Assembly: GCF_020382885.2 (NCBI RefSeq) | Contig: NC_058504.1 | Span: forward strand, 14,209,019-14,273,018 | From: Scatophagus argus | Taxonomy: Eukaryota > Chordata > Actinopteri > Scatophagidae | Length of the DNA stretch: 64,000 nt | Reading direction: 5' to 3' | Shown here: piece after piece, positions 43,596-53,586 of the stretch | Position numbering within the stretch: the stretch's first letter is position 1 | Layout: each line of letters starts with the position of its first letter | Made by a program: the position numbers and the translations under genes | The notes under the pieces: model-generated | Told to the model about the DNA's origin: nothing | Seen by the model: only the letters and a program-made list of their open reading frames with translations | The model's database searches: none

Positions 43596-44257
43596 ACAAC
43601 CTGCTGCAAACTGCAGTGATGCTGCGAGTTGAAAGCTATGGTATTGCTCCTGGGTTTGCGTCTGCTACTTCTCTAGATCCCTGCTACCGACTGTCCGACA
43701 GGTGTTGGAAAACACAGGAAAAACTACAGATTGTCTGATTGTTTCTCCTATCTCCTCTCCTAACTCATTCATATTTTGAGCGAACGTGAACTGAACGTGC
43801 GGTATTTCCGCTTGATGATCGTTATTGTGAACGCGTTAGTTCTGGCGTTTGTGAACGGCGCTCTCTCACAGTATAATTTCGTTCAAGAGCGTGCCAGATT
43901 TCAGTAGAGCCTATCAGGCGAAAACCCACGCTGAACAACCCTTAATATGTAGCGGAAAAAGCATCCAACCTGGCGACAGCTGTCATACCTGTCGCAGTAA
44001 CAAATACGTCATCAAAAGACGGAGTATGGACGAAGGCAGCGCTAGCTCGGACCGCTCAGACTCAACTTCGTTTGACTATTTCAAAAAGTACTGAAATGGA
44101 AAAACATTTGCACCTTAAGGACTACAGTCCTGGTTTTGTTTTCATAATAAAGATAAACACGATTCAAGCAGCAAGTTTTGCTCGTGTTTTTGAGAATATG
44201 CTGTAGGCGTGAAAGCTGAAGCTGCTACTAGTGTGGACTGAATGGGCGGCAACAAAG
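43596..44257. repeat. Unit segment shared with 35708-36350
   Basis: Near-identical to the sequence right of the ERV, with GAACGTGAAC-type motifs and a short frame MDEGSASSDRSDSTSF (44025 onward). Probably an old DNA-transposon fragment; not identified. Confidence 0.5.
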
Positions 44258-44265
44258 CGTTAGGG

Positions 44266-44875
44266 CAGGGGTCGGCAACCCAAAATGTTCAAAGAGCCAT
44301 ATTGGACACAAAAAACAAATCTGTCTGGAGCCGCAAAAAATTAAAAGCCTTATATGAAGGGAACACAGGCTGTAAGTGTATGTTAGCTTACCAAAATGAC
44401 TAATTTGATGAATGAATCCTTCACGTACTCACCATCTGTGAACGGTTTTCCACGCGTTATTATCTCCCGGGTTGCAGCAAAACTAGCAGCAGAAGTGGAG
44501 TTTGGAGATGCAATCCACCTCTTAAATCTATCTTTGCGCTCCTCTAATTTCTCCAGAAGTAAAGCAATCGCACTTTTTCTCTCTCACTCCCAACTGGGTG
44601 GTCTGCTGCAAATTTAGCATGTCATTTAGCATGACACACCCGCCGGTGTGTTTCCAACAGCCACCTGCCTGGCACCGCGCCGCGCCAAAACGTGTGTCGC
44701 AGGCTATGACGCACATCGTCGTTGACAGAAATGTTGAAATTTAATATTTATTATAAACATTTTTACAGCACTGGAAAACGTTAAGACTGTTAGTGTCATG
44801 TTTGTCCTCCTACAGAAACCATATTAAAACAAAATATATATTCCCCCTATTTCTTTCCATTTTATACATTTCATA
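44266..44875 (-). mobile_element. hAT remnant in tandem unit 2, left end intact, right end missing
   Basis: It starts with an intact CAGGGGTCGGCAAC terminus preceded by CGTTAGGG (44258-44265). It is cut off at CATTTTATACATTTC, where the upstream block of the deaminase-like gene begins. The missing right end with the matching CGTTAGGG flank is found at 50948-50955. Confidence 0.85.
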
Positions 44876-45335
44876 CAGTTGACTCTCCTCGGCTTTGAGT
44901 TGTCTTCTTAGTCCTTGTCAGGAGAAAGTACAGCCAAAAAGATCGTGTGTTGGCACTGAGTTGCCTATAAAGCCTTCCCTCAGCCAATCATTTTGGGCGA
45001 CATTTTGGTTGTTGCAATGGCAAGTTTTATTATGAATTGAAACCGAAAGGATTTTCAAGTTCAAACTTGATAAAGCAGCACTGTGTGTTTTAAAGTTACG
45101 ATAGAGAGTTAACATTCAACAAAGCAAAGTGTTGAAATCGTTTTTTCTCCATATCTACAATGACATCTGTAGTGCAGGTAAGTAAGTAAGTGGAAGTAAG
45201 TAAGTAACGTGTAGGCGGCACAAAAAAGACTGCGGTCAAGCCAGCCTTTACAATGTGTTCAAGTGACCCAATATACGAGACACTATGGTAATAGCGAGTT
45301 CGAACCCATCTCACAATAAAGAGGCGGTGCTCCCG
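44876..45335 (+). promoter_or_regulatory. Upstream block of deaminase-like copy 2
   Basis: Nearly identical to the block upstream of copy 1, including TATAAAG (near 44968) and an ISRE-type motif. Confidence 0.4.
45039..45049. promoter_or_regulatory. ISRE-like motif GAAACCGAAAG
   Basis: It fits GAAANNGAAA and is the same site as 37124 in copy 1, with the last base G instead of C. Confidence 0.4.
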
Positions 45336-45894
45336 CTAAAGTTTTCTTCAAAGGTTTCCTTCAAAAGTTTCATTCAAAAGACTGGAAAAGATGCGGGCCT
45401 GATCTCTTGTGCAGCCAGCGAGGTTTGTTCATTTATGTGTTTTTATGTTTCTCTGTGTATATTTACAGTTTGTGTGTAATATGAAGTACTCTTAACTGTA
45501 TTCATCATCATGTGTTTAAACAGGTCGACGACGGTTTTCGGCGACAGAGATACAGTCGGGATAAATAAATCAACCAGTGACAGAAGAACTACATGGTGTG
45601 TATTGAGTGACAACCAGTATATCGGAATGAATAAACGGACACTTCTTGTATTAGTGTCCTGTTTATTCTTGGCCATATAAAAAGTGACAAAGGGTCACGA
45701 GGGAAGTATTTGCGTTAAAACAAAATCTTTGATGCGAATTTGAAGTTTTCTTACACATCAACGGTTTCGTTTCCTGACTACCGACCACAGTGCTCACAGT
45801 GGACCGGTTACAATCGGAGCACCAAGCCATCATATCGATAACACGACAATAACAAAACCATAACAACAGTGAGACAAATCTGTTATACCATAAT

Positions 45895-46986
45895 ATGATG
45901 GAAAGTATTCAATCGTTAAAAGACATCTGGAAACAAACAACAAACCGCTGTGACAACACAGAAATGTTTAATCACCCGGTGAGACAGTTTTCAACTGAAG
46001 GAGAGGAAAATGATAATAATGTGTCTTTTGAGAGGGTATTGCATCATTATATAAGACCAGAAGAAGCTGAAAGAGAGAAGCAATATGCATTTTCTGTCAT
46101 CCTCATGAAAGACAACAGACAAAAGTTTTTTCCACCAGTTTATCCAGATTTTACAAACAACAAAGAGTCTGGTGGTCCAAAAACAGCAATCCACAGTGAA
46201 GAAATTTTAATTAAACAACTGGATAGCTTTATGTGCCAAAATGGAACAATGGTGAAACAAATTTTGATTTACACGTATTACAGCCCGTGTTTAAAGAGGA
46301 ACAGACCTGACCCTTGTATGTTTCAGATTATAGACAGTGCCGTTGCATGGTTTATGCGTTATGGTGTTTACACTTATGTGCTTTACACAAAGTCGTGGGG
46401 ATTAAACGGTCCAAATTACTTTAAAAATCTCAGTTATGCCACTATCTCATGTCCCTGCAGTGTTTTTTATCCGTATATTGAAAAAAGCAAGGACACTTCT
46501 TTCTGTTTGGATCATAAGAATCTGAGAAGCATTTTTAAAAAAAGTGACGTCTACAAGACATTGTCACGTGTTGAAGACAATGATAAAAATACTCTACGCT
46601 GCAGTATTAAGTCTGCTCATGAAATCCTTGTGAGGCTGGCTCAAAATTCACACGGTCTGTGTAACCATCATTTGGAATGTGGAGAACTGGCAATTCAGTC
46701 TTTCTCATTTCTGCCCGAAGTTCACCATGAAATTTGTGAGAAATTGCAGAAGGAGTGGAAGGAAATGGTCAGAAACAGTTCGATGACAGTGATCAGAAAA
46801 ACCATCACAGAAGAATTCAACAGTGCTGTAGTTCATCTATTTAGAGAACAGTTGAAGTCATCTGTGGGGAAGAGCAGCCCCCTGCGGCTTCACTGTATTC
46901 CTTGCCCTGCGCGCTTGTCTCCTCGGCGCTCTCATGCTCGATCACGAAGCGAAACGTTTGAAAACCTATACAGACAGCAGGACTAA
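45895..46986 (+). CDS. AID/APOBEC-like zinc deaminase candidate, tandem copy 2 (363 aa)
   Basis: Full-length member of the tandem family, with HSEE and S-P-C-x8-C at the same places as copy 3 and all ligands present. The N-terminal third is almost identical to copy 1 at the DNA level. In the middle it reads IIDSAVAW ... GVYTYVLYTKSWG, closer to copy 3. Further on it has private changes (HEILVRLAQ, CNHHLECGEL, LQKEWKEM) where copies 1 and 3 agree. The tail LSPRRSHARSRSETFENLYRQQD-type end is basic and Ser-rich. The start MMESIQSLKD is shared by all three copies and preceded by the same CATAAT. Family known only by fold; substrate and role are inferred. Confidence 0.64.
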   Translation: MMESIQSLKDIWKQTTNRCDNTEMFNHPVRQFSTEGEENDNNVSFERVLHHYIRPEEAEREKQYAFSVILMKDNRQKFFPPVYPDFTNNKESGGPKTAIHSEEILIKQLDSFMCQNGTMVKQILIYTYYSPCLKRNRPDPCMFQIIDSAVAWFMRYGVYTYVLYTKSWGLNGPNYFKNLSYATISCPCSVFYPYIEKSKDTSFCLDHKNLRSIFKKSDVYKTLSRVEDNDKNTLRCSIKSAHEILVRLAQNSHGLCNHHLECGELAIQSFSFLPEVHHEICEKLQKEWKEMVRNSSMTVIRKTITEEFNSAVVHLFREQLKSSVGKSSPLRLHCIPCPARLSPRRSHARSRSETFENLYRQQD

Positions 46987-47950
46987 GATAAGAAATCTTG
47001 CTGAAATGCTTGTGATGCGACAGGAAACCAAGGGCTTTGGAAAGTTTTCTCATTTTCAACGTGGGACATCACTTTCAACGCAGTCACCCGACATGATGGT
47101 GTGTACATGACATTTTCAGACTCATGTTGGTGGTGTTTTTTTTGAAAATAAAATGAATGACTTTTAACCTTCCTCTGCTTATTTGTGTTTATCCTTAACA
47201 TGCCATTGATATGTCAAGCACAGGAAAACCTCCTCACCTGTTACTTGCTCATATGGCGACAAACACCAGGCCTATACTTTACAAAGAAAGTTAATAAAAC
47301 TATGCCTGATGGTGATAATAAATATTGTAGTTCACTAGAAATAAAAGAAATTATATTCCAACTAGTTTAATTGAGCCATAAGAAGTCCTCTGTGAGATTA
47401 TGCCATTTACTCAAGCAATAATGTCTGAACACTTCTTGTTTTAAAGTCTTTTCAGTTTATTATAAACATCCTTGTGCAGCGCAGTGACACTGTTAAAGTT
47501 CTAGTAACAGTGCAAACTAGAAAATTTCACAGGACATTTTGAGTGGGCCAATGTCACTTTAGCCTCACCATGCAGAACAAAAGCAGGCTGAGGAGGCAGG
47601 GAGCTGGCTGGCAGGAAGAAATCTTCGGCAGCATAACACAGGAGAACAGCACACAGAGGTAGAGCGCAGAATAATCCGGCAGCAAGCAGGAGTGCAGGCC
47701 TAGAACTCAGGTGTGCCTCTGCTGCCAAATGGAGGAACCAACCACATCCCCTGCCACACACAGGTTCTGCAAAAAGAACAGAAAAAGGAGGGGGAACAGA
47801 GAGAGCACAAGGAGAAAAACACAACAAAAAACATGCAAAGCCAAACCATAACAATTGTGTTTGTATCCGTGGCACAGTAAAATGATCTTCTTCTTAAATT
47901 CATAAAGAGTCTTTAGAATGTATAGATCAAGTAAGGAAGAAGCCAAGCTT
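46987..47950. other. Unit 2 spacer after copy 2
   Basis: Matches 39033-40370 without the SINE and 99-bp duplication. AATAAAATG at about 47147 may be the poly(A) signal. No gene seen. Confidence 0.5.
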
Positions 47951-48133
47951 AAAAAGCTTGAAATCTAACAAGGTTTACTCTCCTCGGCTTTGGGTTGTCT
48001 TCTTAGTCCTTGTCAGGAGAAAGTACCGCCAAAAAGATCGTGTGTTGGCACTGAGTTGCCTATAAAGCCTTCCCTCAGCCAGTCATTTTGGGCGACATTT
48101 TGGTTGTTGCAATGGCAAGTTTTATTATGAATT

Positions 48134-48144
48134 GAAACCGAAAG
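48134..48144. promoter_or_regulatory. ISRE-like motif GAAACCGAAAG (orphan block 1)
   Basis: Same motif as at 45039, in a block with no adjacent gene. Confidence 0.3.
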
Positions 48145-48503
48145 GATTTTCAAGTTCAAACTTGATAAAGCAGCACTGTGTGTTTTAAAGTTCATGTGAT
48201 GTAAAGACATGACTCTTCAAACTGACAAAATGTCAAAAACAAATGCGTTGGTAAGGTTTATCAGAGCAGTATTGAGTTAACATAATATTTGTTTAAAACA
48301 TGTTTTCCCAATGTTAAGTCAGCTTAACAATTTAATTTATTTAAAAAAATCACTTGAAAGACGACTGAATGTATACTAGAATGTATAGATCAAGTAAGCA
48401 AAACTTAAAAAGCTTGAAATCTAACAAGGTTAACTCTCTCCGGCTTTGAGTTGTCTTCATGTTGGGCAATATGTTGCTGCGATGGCAAGTTTTGTTATGA
48501 ACT

Positions 48504-48514
48504 GAAACCGAAAG
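48504..48514. promoter_or_regulatory. ISRE-like motif GAAACCGAAAG (orphan block 2)
   Basis: Same motif, in a shortened block that lacks TATAAAG. Confidence 0.3.
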
Positions 48515-48600
48515 GGTTTTCAAGTTCAAAGTTGATAAAGCGCCACTGTGTGTTTTAAAGTTACGATAGAGAGTTAATATACAAACAGTCCAGAGTCATG

Positions 48601-49882
48601 TAAGACTACAGTAACATCATAACATAATACATAAATACAGTAACATTATAATAATATAATAGTGCTATTACCAGGTATAAACTTGTCCTGTCAAAATATA
48701 CACTGTGAAATCATAATTAATTCACGACTCAACAGTCAGCTGTCTGTAAGTTTCGTTTTGAGAGTTTGGAATGATACTTTTCAGGTTCAGTAGGTGAAGC
48801 ACCGATGTGTGTTTTGACGTGTTGATGTATTGAGAGCCGACATAGAAGCAGTGCAGAGACACTACGAGAATGTTTATCAGGTGACAAACTATACTGTTAG
48901 GTCAAGAAAATCTCAGTTTCATGTCAGCAGTCTGTCAGCCATTGACAGAGCTAAAAAAATAATCTTTGTCCGTTGCCTGTGTAACATAAATATTATTTAT
49001 ATCATTATTTGATATGTTGTGTTGTGTAATACTTCATTTATGTGATTTAACTTACAAGGCATGTAGAAACCTCGGTGCTGTGCATAGACTTTATGTTACA
49101 CGGGGGACACTTTAGTTGTTTCAACAGATGCACAGGAGACGTGAAGCAGGACTCAGCTTTAAAAATCAACAAAGCATTTCACTGCTGTCCCTTTAACTTA
49201 TCACTTGTCTCCTGCCAGTTTATTGAAAATAACTTTGTAAAATTCTATACACCTTTACTTTATCTTTGTGAATGAGTTTGCATACATTTAGATTTTATTT
49301 TATACAACAAATTTATACAATAATGATCAATGTTATGTTGATGATGATGATGTTATGACAATATAATTATGTGAACAGATCAGTTTTTGTGTGGAACTAA
49401 ACAGGGCCATCATGTTAATCCTGTCCTGGATGCAAAGGACAACACCTTCTCTTCCTCTCTCTGGAGCCCACCCCTATTAAACAAACAATAATATAAAATC
49501 TTAAGAATAATATACAAATAAAATGTAGAATAAATATTCTAAATAGCACAAATCCTTCATCACACAAAAAACACACTAAATAAAGTCTAATTATTACACT
49601 ATTGCACTAAGAACACAAAACACAAACTAAAACTAAAACCTGACTTTTCCGGCCTTCCTTGATGCAAAATCCAGTTCTCCAATCCTCCAATTCTATGTTT
49701 TTAGTATAGAATTTGAGCTTTTAGTTATGACTGTTTAAACTACGTTTTGTCACAAAACAGAGATGTAGCAAATGGCAAATGTTCATCTTTGAAACTACCT
49801 ACACATATGAAAAGTGCGTTGGCTAATTACAGGACCCAACGTGAGGGAAATAAATAATAGCTCAACTTGTAACAGTTTTGTT
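48601..49882. repeat. Left part of tandem unit 3
   Basis: Matches 41570-42560 of unit 2 with small indels. AT-rich, no recognised gene. Confidence 0.65.
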
Positions 49883-49895
49883 GCAAAGCACAACC

Positions 49896-50020
49896 ATCCA
49901 TCCATCCATTTTCTATACCGCTTATCCGTCAGGGTCGCGGGGGAGCTGGAGCCTATCCCAGCTGACTGCGGGTGAGAGGCGGGGTTCACCCTGGACTGGT
50001 CGCCAGTCAATCGCAGGGCC
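49896..50020 (-). mobile_element. Short LINE-tail/SINE-like insertion, 125 bp
   Basis: Same 3' tail family as at 30984. It is flanked by GCAAAGCACAACC on both sides (49883-49895, 50021-50033), and the empty site GCAAAGCACAA stands in unit 2 near 42569. Its 5' boundary GGCCCTGCGATTGAC (minus strand) is the same as that of the copy at 52386. Confidence 0.92.
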
Positions 50021-50067
50021 GCAAAGCACAACCTTATGGTGAAATTATATCTGGTGTTTGTTAAGAC

Positions 50068-50947
50068 CAGGTGTCGGCAACCCAAAATGTCCAAAGAGCA
50101 ATATTGGACCAAAAAAAAAAACAAAAAACAAATCTGTCTGGAGCCGCAAAAAATTAAAAGCCTTATATAAGCCTTGTATGAAGGGAACACAGGCTGTAAG
50201 TGTATATTAGCTTACCAAAATGACTAATTTGATGAATGAATCCTTCACGTACTCACCATCTGTGAAAGGTTTTCCACGCGTTATTATCTCCCGGGTTGCA
50301 GCAAAACTAGCAGCAGAAGTGGAGTTTGGAGATGCAATCCACCTCTTAAATCTGTCTTTGCGCTCCTCTAATTTCTCCAGAAGTAAAGCAATCGCACTTT
50401 TTCTCTCACTCCCAACTGGGTGGTCTGCTGCACATTTAGCATGCCTTCCCTGGAAATGTCTTTCCAAATTGCACTTTTTGTTATTTGACAACTTCTCATT
50501 ACAAAGCAAACATGCAGGCAATCCTTCCGCATCGGCAATGAAAGCAAATGATTCGGTCCATTCTTCCTGGAATCCTCTGTTCTCATCAGCTATCTTTCGC
50601 TTTTCCCCTTTGGGATCCATGGCCCATGACACACCCGCCGGTTTGTTTCCAACAGCCACCTGCCTGGCACCGCGCCGCGCCAAAACGTGTGTCGCAGGCT
50701 GTGACGCACATCGTCGTTGACAGAAATGTTGAAATTTAATATTTATTATAAACATTTTTACAGCACTGGAAAACGTTAAGAATGTTTGTGTCATGTTTGT
50801 CCTCCTACAGAAACCATATTAAAACAAAATATATATTCCCCCCTATTTCTTTCCATTTTCATACACTTTTGAAAAAGCTCCAGCGAGCCACTAGGGAGGC
50901 GCTGAAGAGCCACATGCGGCTCCAGAGCCGCGCGTTGCCGACCCCTG
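50068..50947 (-). mobile_element. hAT element, 880 bp, with non-matching flanks
   Basis: Both termini are present (CAGGTGTCGGCAAC and GTTGCCGACCCCTG), but the 8 bp on the left (GTTAAGAC) and right (CGTTAGGG) differ. The right flank equals the left flank of the unit 2 hAT (44258-44265). The left flank matches the unoccupied unit 2 sequence GTTAAGAT (about 42606). The minus strand carries the same GTF2IRD2-like N-terminal fragment. Confidence 0.9.
50207..50622 (-). pseudogene. hAT transposase N-terminal fragment (GTF2IRD2-like)
   Basis: Starts MDPKGEKRKIADENRGF and is closely similar to the fragment at 23760-24165 with the zinc-finger-like Cys/His set kept (CLLC ... HFQGRH). Ends after DSFIKL. 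No catalytic domain. Confidence 0.75.
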
Positions 50948-51169
50948 CGTTAGGGAAATACCAGTATTTTAAGTGCTGTCGCCTCAATGCTAATGTAAAC
51001 CCTGGTTGGACAAGGATTCAAGATTGGATACGAAGATGAATGTGCCACATAGTTTCAGTCTTAAAGCTGCTAAAATAATTGCTGTTTGTGGTTCTCTGTG
51101 GACTGTGGAAATAATTTTGACAAATAATAGCTCGCAGCAGCGTACTGAAGAAAAAAAGACTATGGACTA

Positions 51170-52260
51170 GTTCGTTTTTGGAACCTTGAACTTAGTTCAA
51201 AATTTTGAATTATGAACTTTGAACTGAACTAGTTCAATTTAAAAATTGTGAACTGAACTTTGAACTAGTTCATGTCATGTTTCCTAACACTGGGCACGTG
51301 GATACATAAATGCAATAACAACACGTCTAACAGAAAACACATAAGAACAAACATAATGACATTACGTGGTCACTGTGAAAATTTATTAAGAGCTTCAGTG
51401 GCTGAGGGGGACAAAGCTTTTTTTTTCCTTGAACAGCCTTTGAGCAGACAGATTTTGAATGGGCAGACCAATCATTTTTAGGCACTGTGTGACAGGGAGC
51501 AGTTTGGCACCTGTTTGGCACCTGTTTGCCAAACGACAATAAGAGCAAATATTACCCGAGGGAGGGACCGCGGGCGTCGACTGCGCCACCTCGTGGACGC
51601 CTGAATCACTCAGTGAACTACACTCTCCTGAGTCATTTTCCTCTGAGGGATACACTTTCATGGTGACCATTGTCCCCGGTTGTTTTAACAGATTTAGTTT
51701 CCAGATAAACAAACTTAAAACGTTAGGCTGGCAGTAATGAAGAGAGTGAAACCCATCAGCAGGCACAAGGCAGGAGCAACGCAGGGAGATAGGGGTGTGT
51801 TGTATTCAAGTGTATCTCGGAGAAAACTCGCTTTTTTTAAACTCTGCTAAATTGCCACCGCAACAACTCACGTACAGTAGGACACAGCATGTAACAAGTA
51901 GTGTATAAAACCTGCAGTTTGTGACTCTCATTGCAACAATTTGCGAGGGAACAGTGCGTGTTCAGTGTGAATCCTTCACTGAATGAACTGCAGGGCACTG
52001 AGCCCAATTTGCCGAGAATACCAGTTAAATAGCATTCCATAGGACAGGACACTTGAAACATCGTGATTTATAAACAAGTTTACTCTTACAGACGTGTTGT
52101 CAAAGCAACACAGCAACAACACTCTCGTCTCCCGATCCGGAAGCTGTGCACTGAACTGAAACCTGAAACCTGAAACCAGTCTCCTCCCGCCAAGCACGGA
52201 ATGATTCGGTGAACGAATCACATCTAAAGTAACTGTCGTGCCCATCACTGCACAGACGCT
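51170..52260 (-). mobile_element. Unclassified DNA-transposon remnant
   Basis: The right side begins (minus strand) CAGTGATGGGCACGAC and the left side near 51285 reads CACTGGGCACG, an imperfect inverted pair. The minus strand has a start-exon-like frame from 51660 (MVTMKVYPSEENDSGECSS, ending at a CCTCGG/GTAATA donor). A GAAC/GTTC-rich stretch at 51170-51280 may be its tail or a different repeat. Bounds and class are uncertain. Confidence 0.35.
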
Positions 52261-52284
52261 ATAAATAAATATCCCGCACTGTAG

Positions 52285-52800
52285 TCGCGCCAAAGTTTTC
52301 AAATGCCTCCATATATGAGACACTATGGTAATAACGAACCGATTTCACAATAAAAGCAGTGTTCTTGCAACTAGGCAAAGTTACATCCATCCATCCATTT
52401 TCTATACCGCTTATCCGTCAGGATCACGGGGGAGCTGGAGCCTATCCCAGCTGACTACGGGCGAGAGGCGGGGTACACCCTGGACTGGTCGCCAGTCAAT
52501 CGCAGGGCCGCAAAGTTACATTCACTCAACAATACATGATCACATTGATATAATAAATAAATAAAATAATGAACAAATAAACAAATTAAGCTCTAAATAT
52601 GCCATCAAATTTGTTCTCTGAATTCAGAGTGCTGTTTCAAGGAAACTTGCTGCACTGAACAGTTTGATTTGAAATTGATTTAATGACTGAATGTAACTTT
52701 TCCCAGTTTCCGCTGCCTTTATTGTGAAATCGATTGGAACTCGTATTACCATAGTGTCTCTTATATAGAGGCACTTGAAAACATTATGGAGGCTGGCTTG
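52285..52800. repeat. Inverted repeat around the promoter of copy 3
   Basis: Arm 1, about 52295-52380 (ATATATGAGACACTATGGTAATAACG ... TTTCACAATAAAAGC), recurs inverted at about 52700-52800 (GCCTTTATTGTGAAATCG ... ATTACCATAGTGTCTCTTATATAGAGG). A related single arm lies at 37345-37400 before copy 1, in the arm 1 orientation. A LINE tail splits arm 1. Confidence 0.75.
52386..52509 (-). mobile_element. Short LINE-tail/SINE-like insertion, 124 bp
   Basis: Flanked by GCAAAGTTACA on both sides (52375-52385, 52510-52520). Nearly identical to the 125-bp copy at 49896, with the same 5' cut point. Confidence 0.92.
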
Positions 52801-52809
52801 ACCCCATCT

Positions 52810-53586
52810 TTGAACTTCAGGCGGGAAAGTCCGCGGAAAGGGCGTTACTCCCACCGAAGTTTCTTTCAAATGACTGGAAAAGGACGTCGACTGATCTTGG
52901 TCTTGTGCAGCCAGCGAGGTTTGTTCATTTATGTCATTTATGTGTTTTTATGTTTCTCTGTGTATATACAGTTTGTGTGTAATATGAAGTAATCTTAACA
53001 CAGTGTAATATGTGTGTAAACAAGTCGACGGCGGTTTTCGGCGACAGAGATATAGTCGGGATAAATAAATCAATCAGTAACAGAAGAACTACATGGTGTG
53101 TATTTCCTGGACAGAGTGACAACCTGTATTCCAGAAAATATTGGTATGAATGACTTGGCCTTCAGTTTGACTTCAGTTGCATCATCCAGTAGCGGACACT
53201 TCTTGATGTAAGTTTTCTTGTCTTCAGTTTCCTGTTGTTTTTTTTCCTTGGCTGTATAAAGAGTATAATGATAAAGGGTCACGAGGGAAGCTAAAAGTGT
53301 TTACCTTAAAACAAAGTCTTTGAAGCGAATACTAGGATTTTTATTTAATTCGATCATAGTTTGCGTGTAATATGAAATAATCTTATCTTGTCGTGTATTT
53401 CCTGGACAGAGACACAGGCACGCACCTTGCCTTCCATCACTATAAGTTTTCTTTACACATCAGCGGTTTCGTTTCCTGACTGCCGACCGCCGCGCTGATG
53501 AAAGGACCGGTAACATTCTGAGAACCAAACCATCACATCGATAACGCGACGGCAACGCGGCGATAAGAAGAGATTTAATTTGTAAT
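52810..53586 (+). promoter_or_regulatory. 5' region of deaminase-like copy 3
   Basis: Contains TTATATAGAGG just upstream (52753), then the likely 5' UTR exon with donor CCAGCGAG/GTTTGT at 52918, then GTCGACGG-like exon sequence as in copies 1 and 2. It diverges more from copies 1 and 2 than the coding part does. No clear GAAANNGAAA motif was seen here. Confidence 0.35.

Larger units (their letters stand above)
47951..48600. repeat. Two extra orphan copies of the deaminase upstream block
   Basis: 47980-48195 and 48430-48585 repeat the block found before copies 1 and 2, but no deaminase exon follows directly. Confidence 0.7.

Noticed and set aside
44266-50947. Composite hAT transposon carrying the deaminase gene
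   Set aside because: The matching CGTTAGGG flanks are attractive, but the unoccupied GTTAAGAT in unit 2 and the lost right end of the 44266 element are better explained by recombination between hAT copies in tandem units. Kept only as an alternative.
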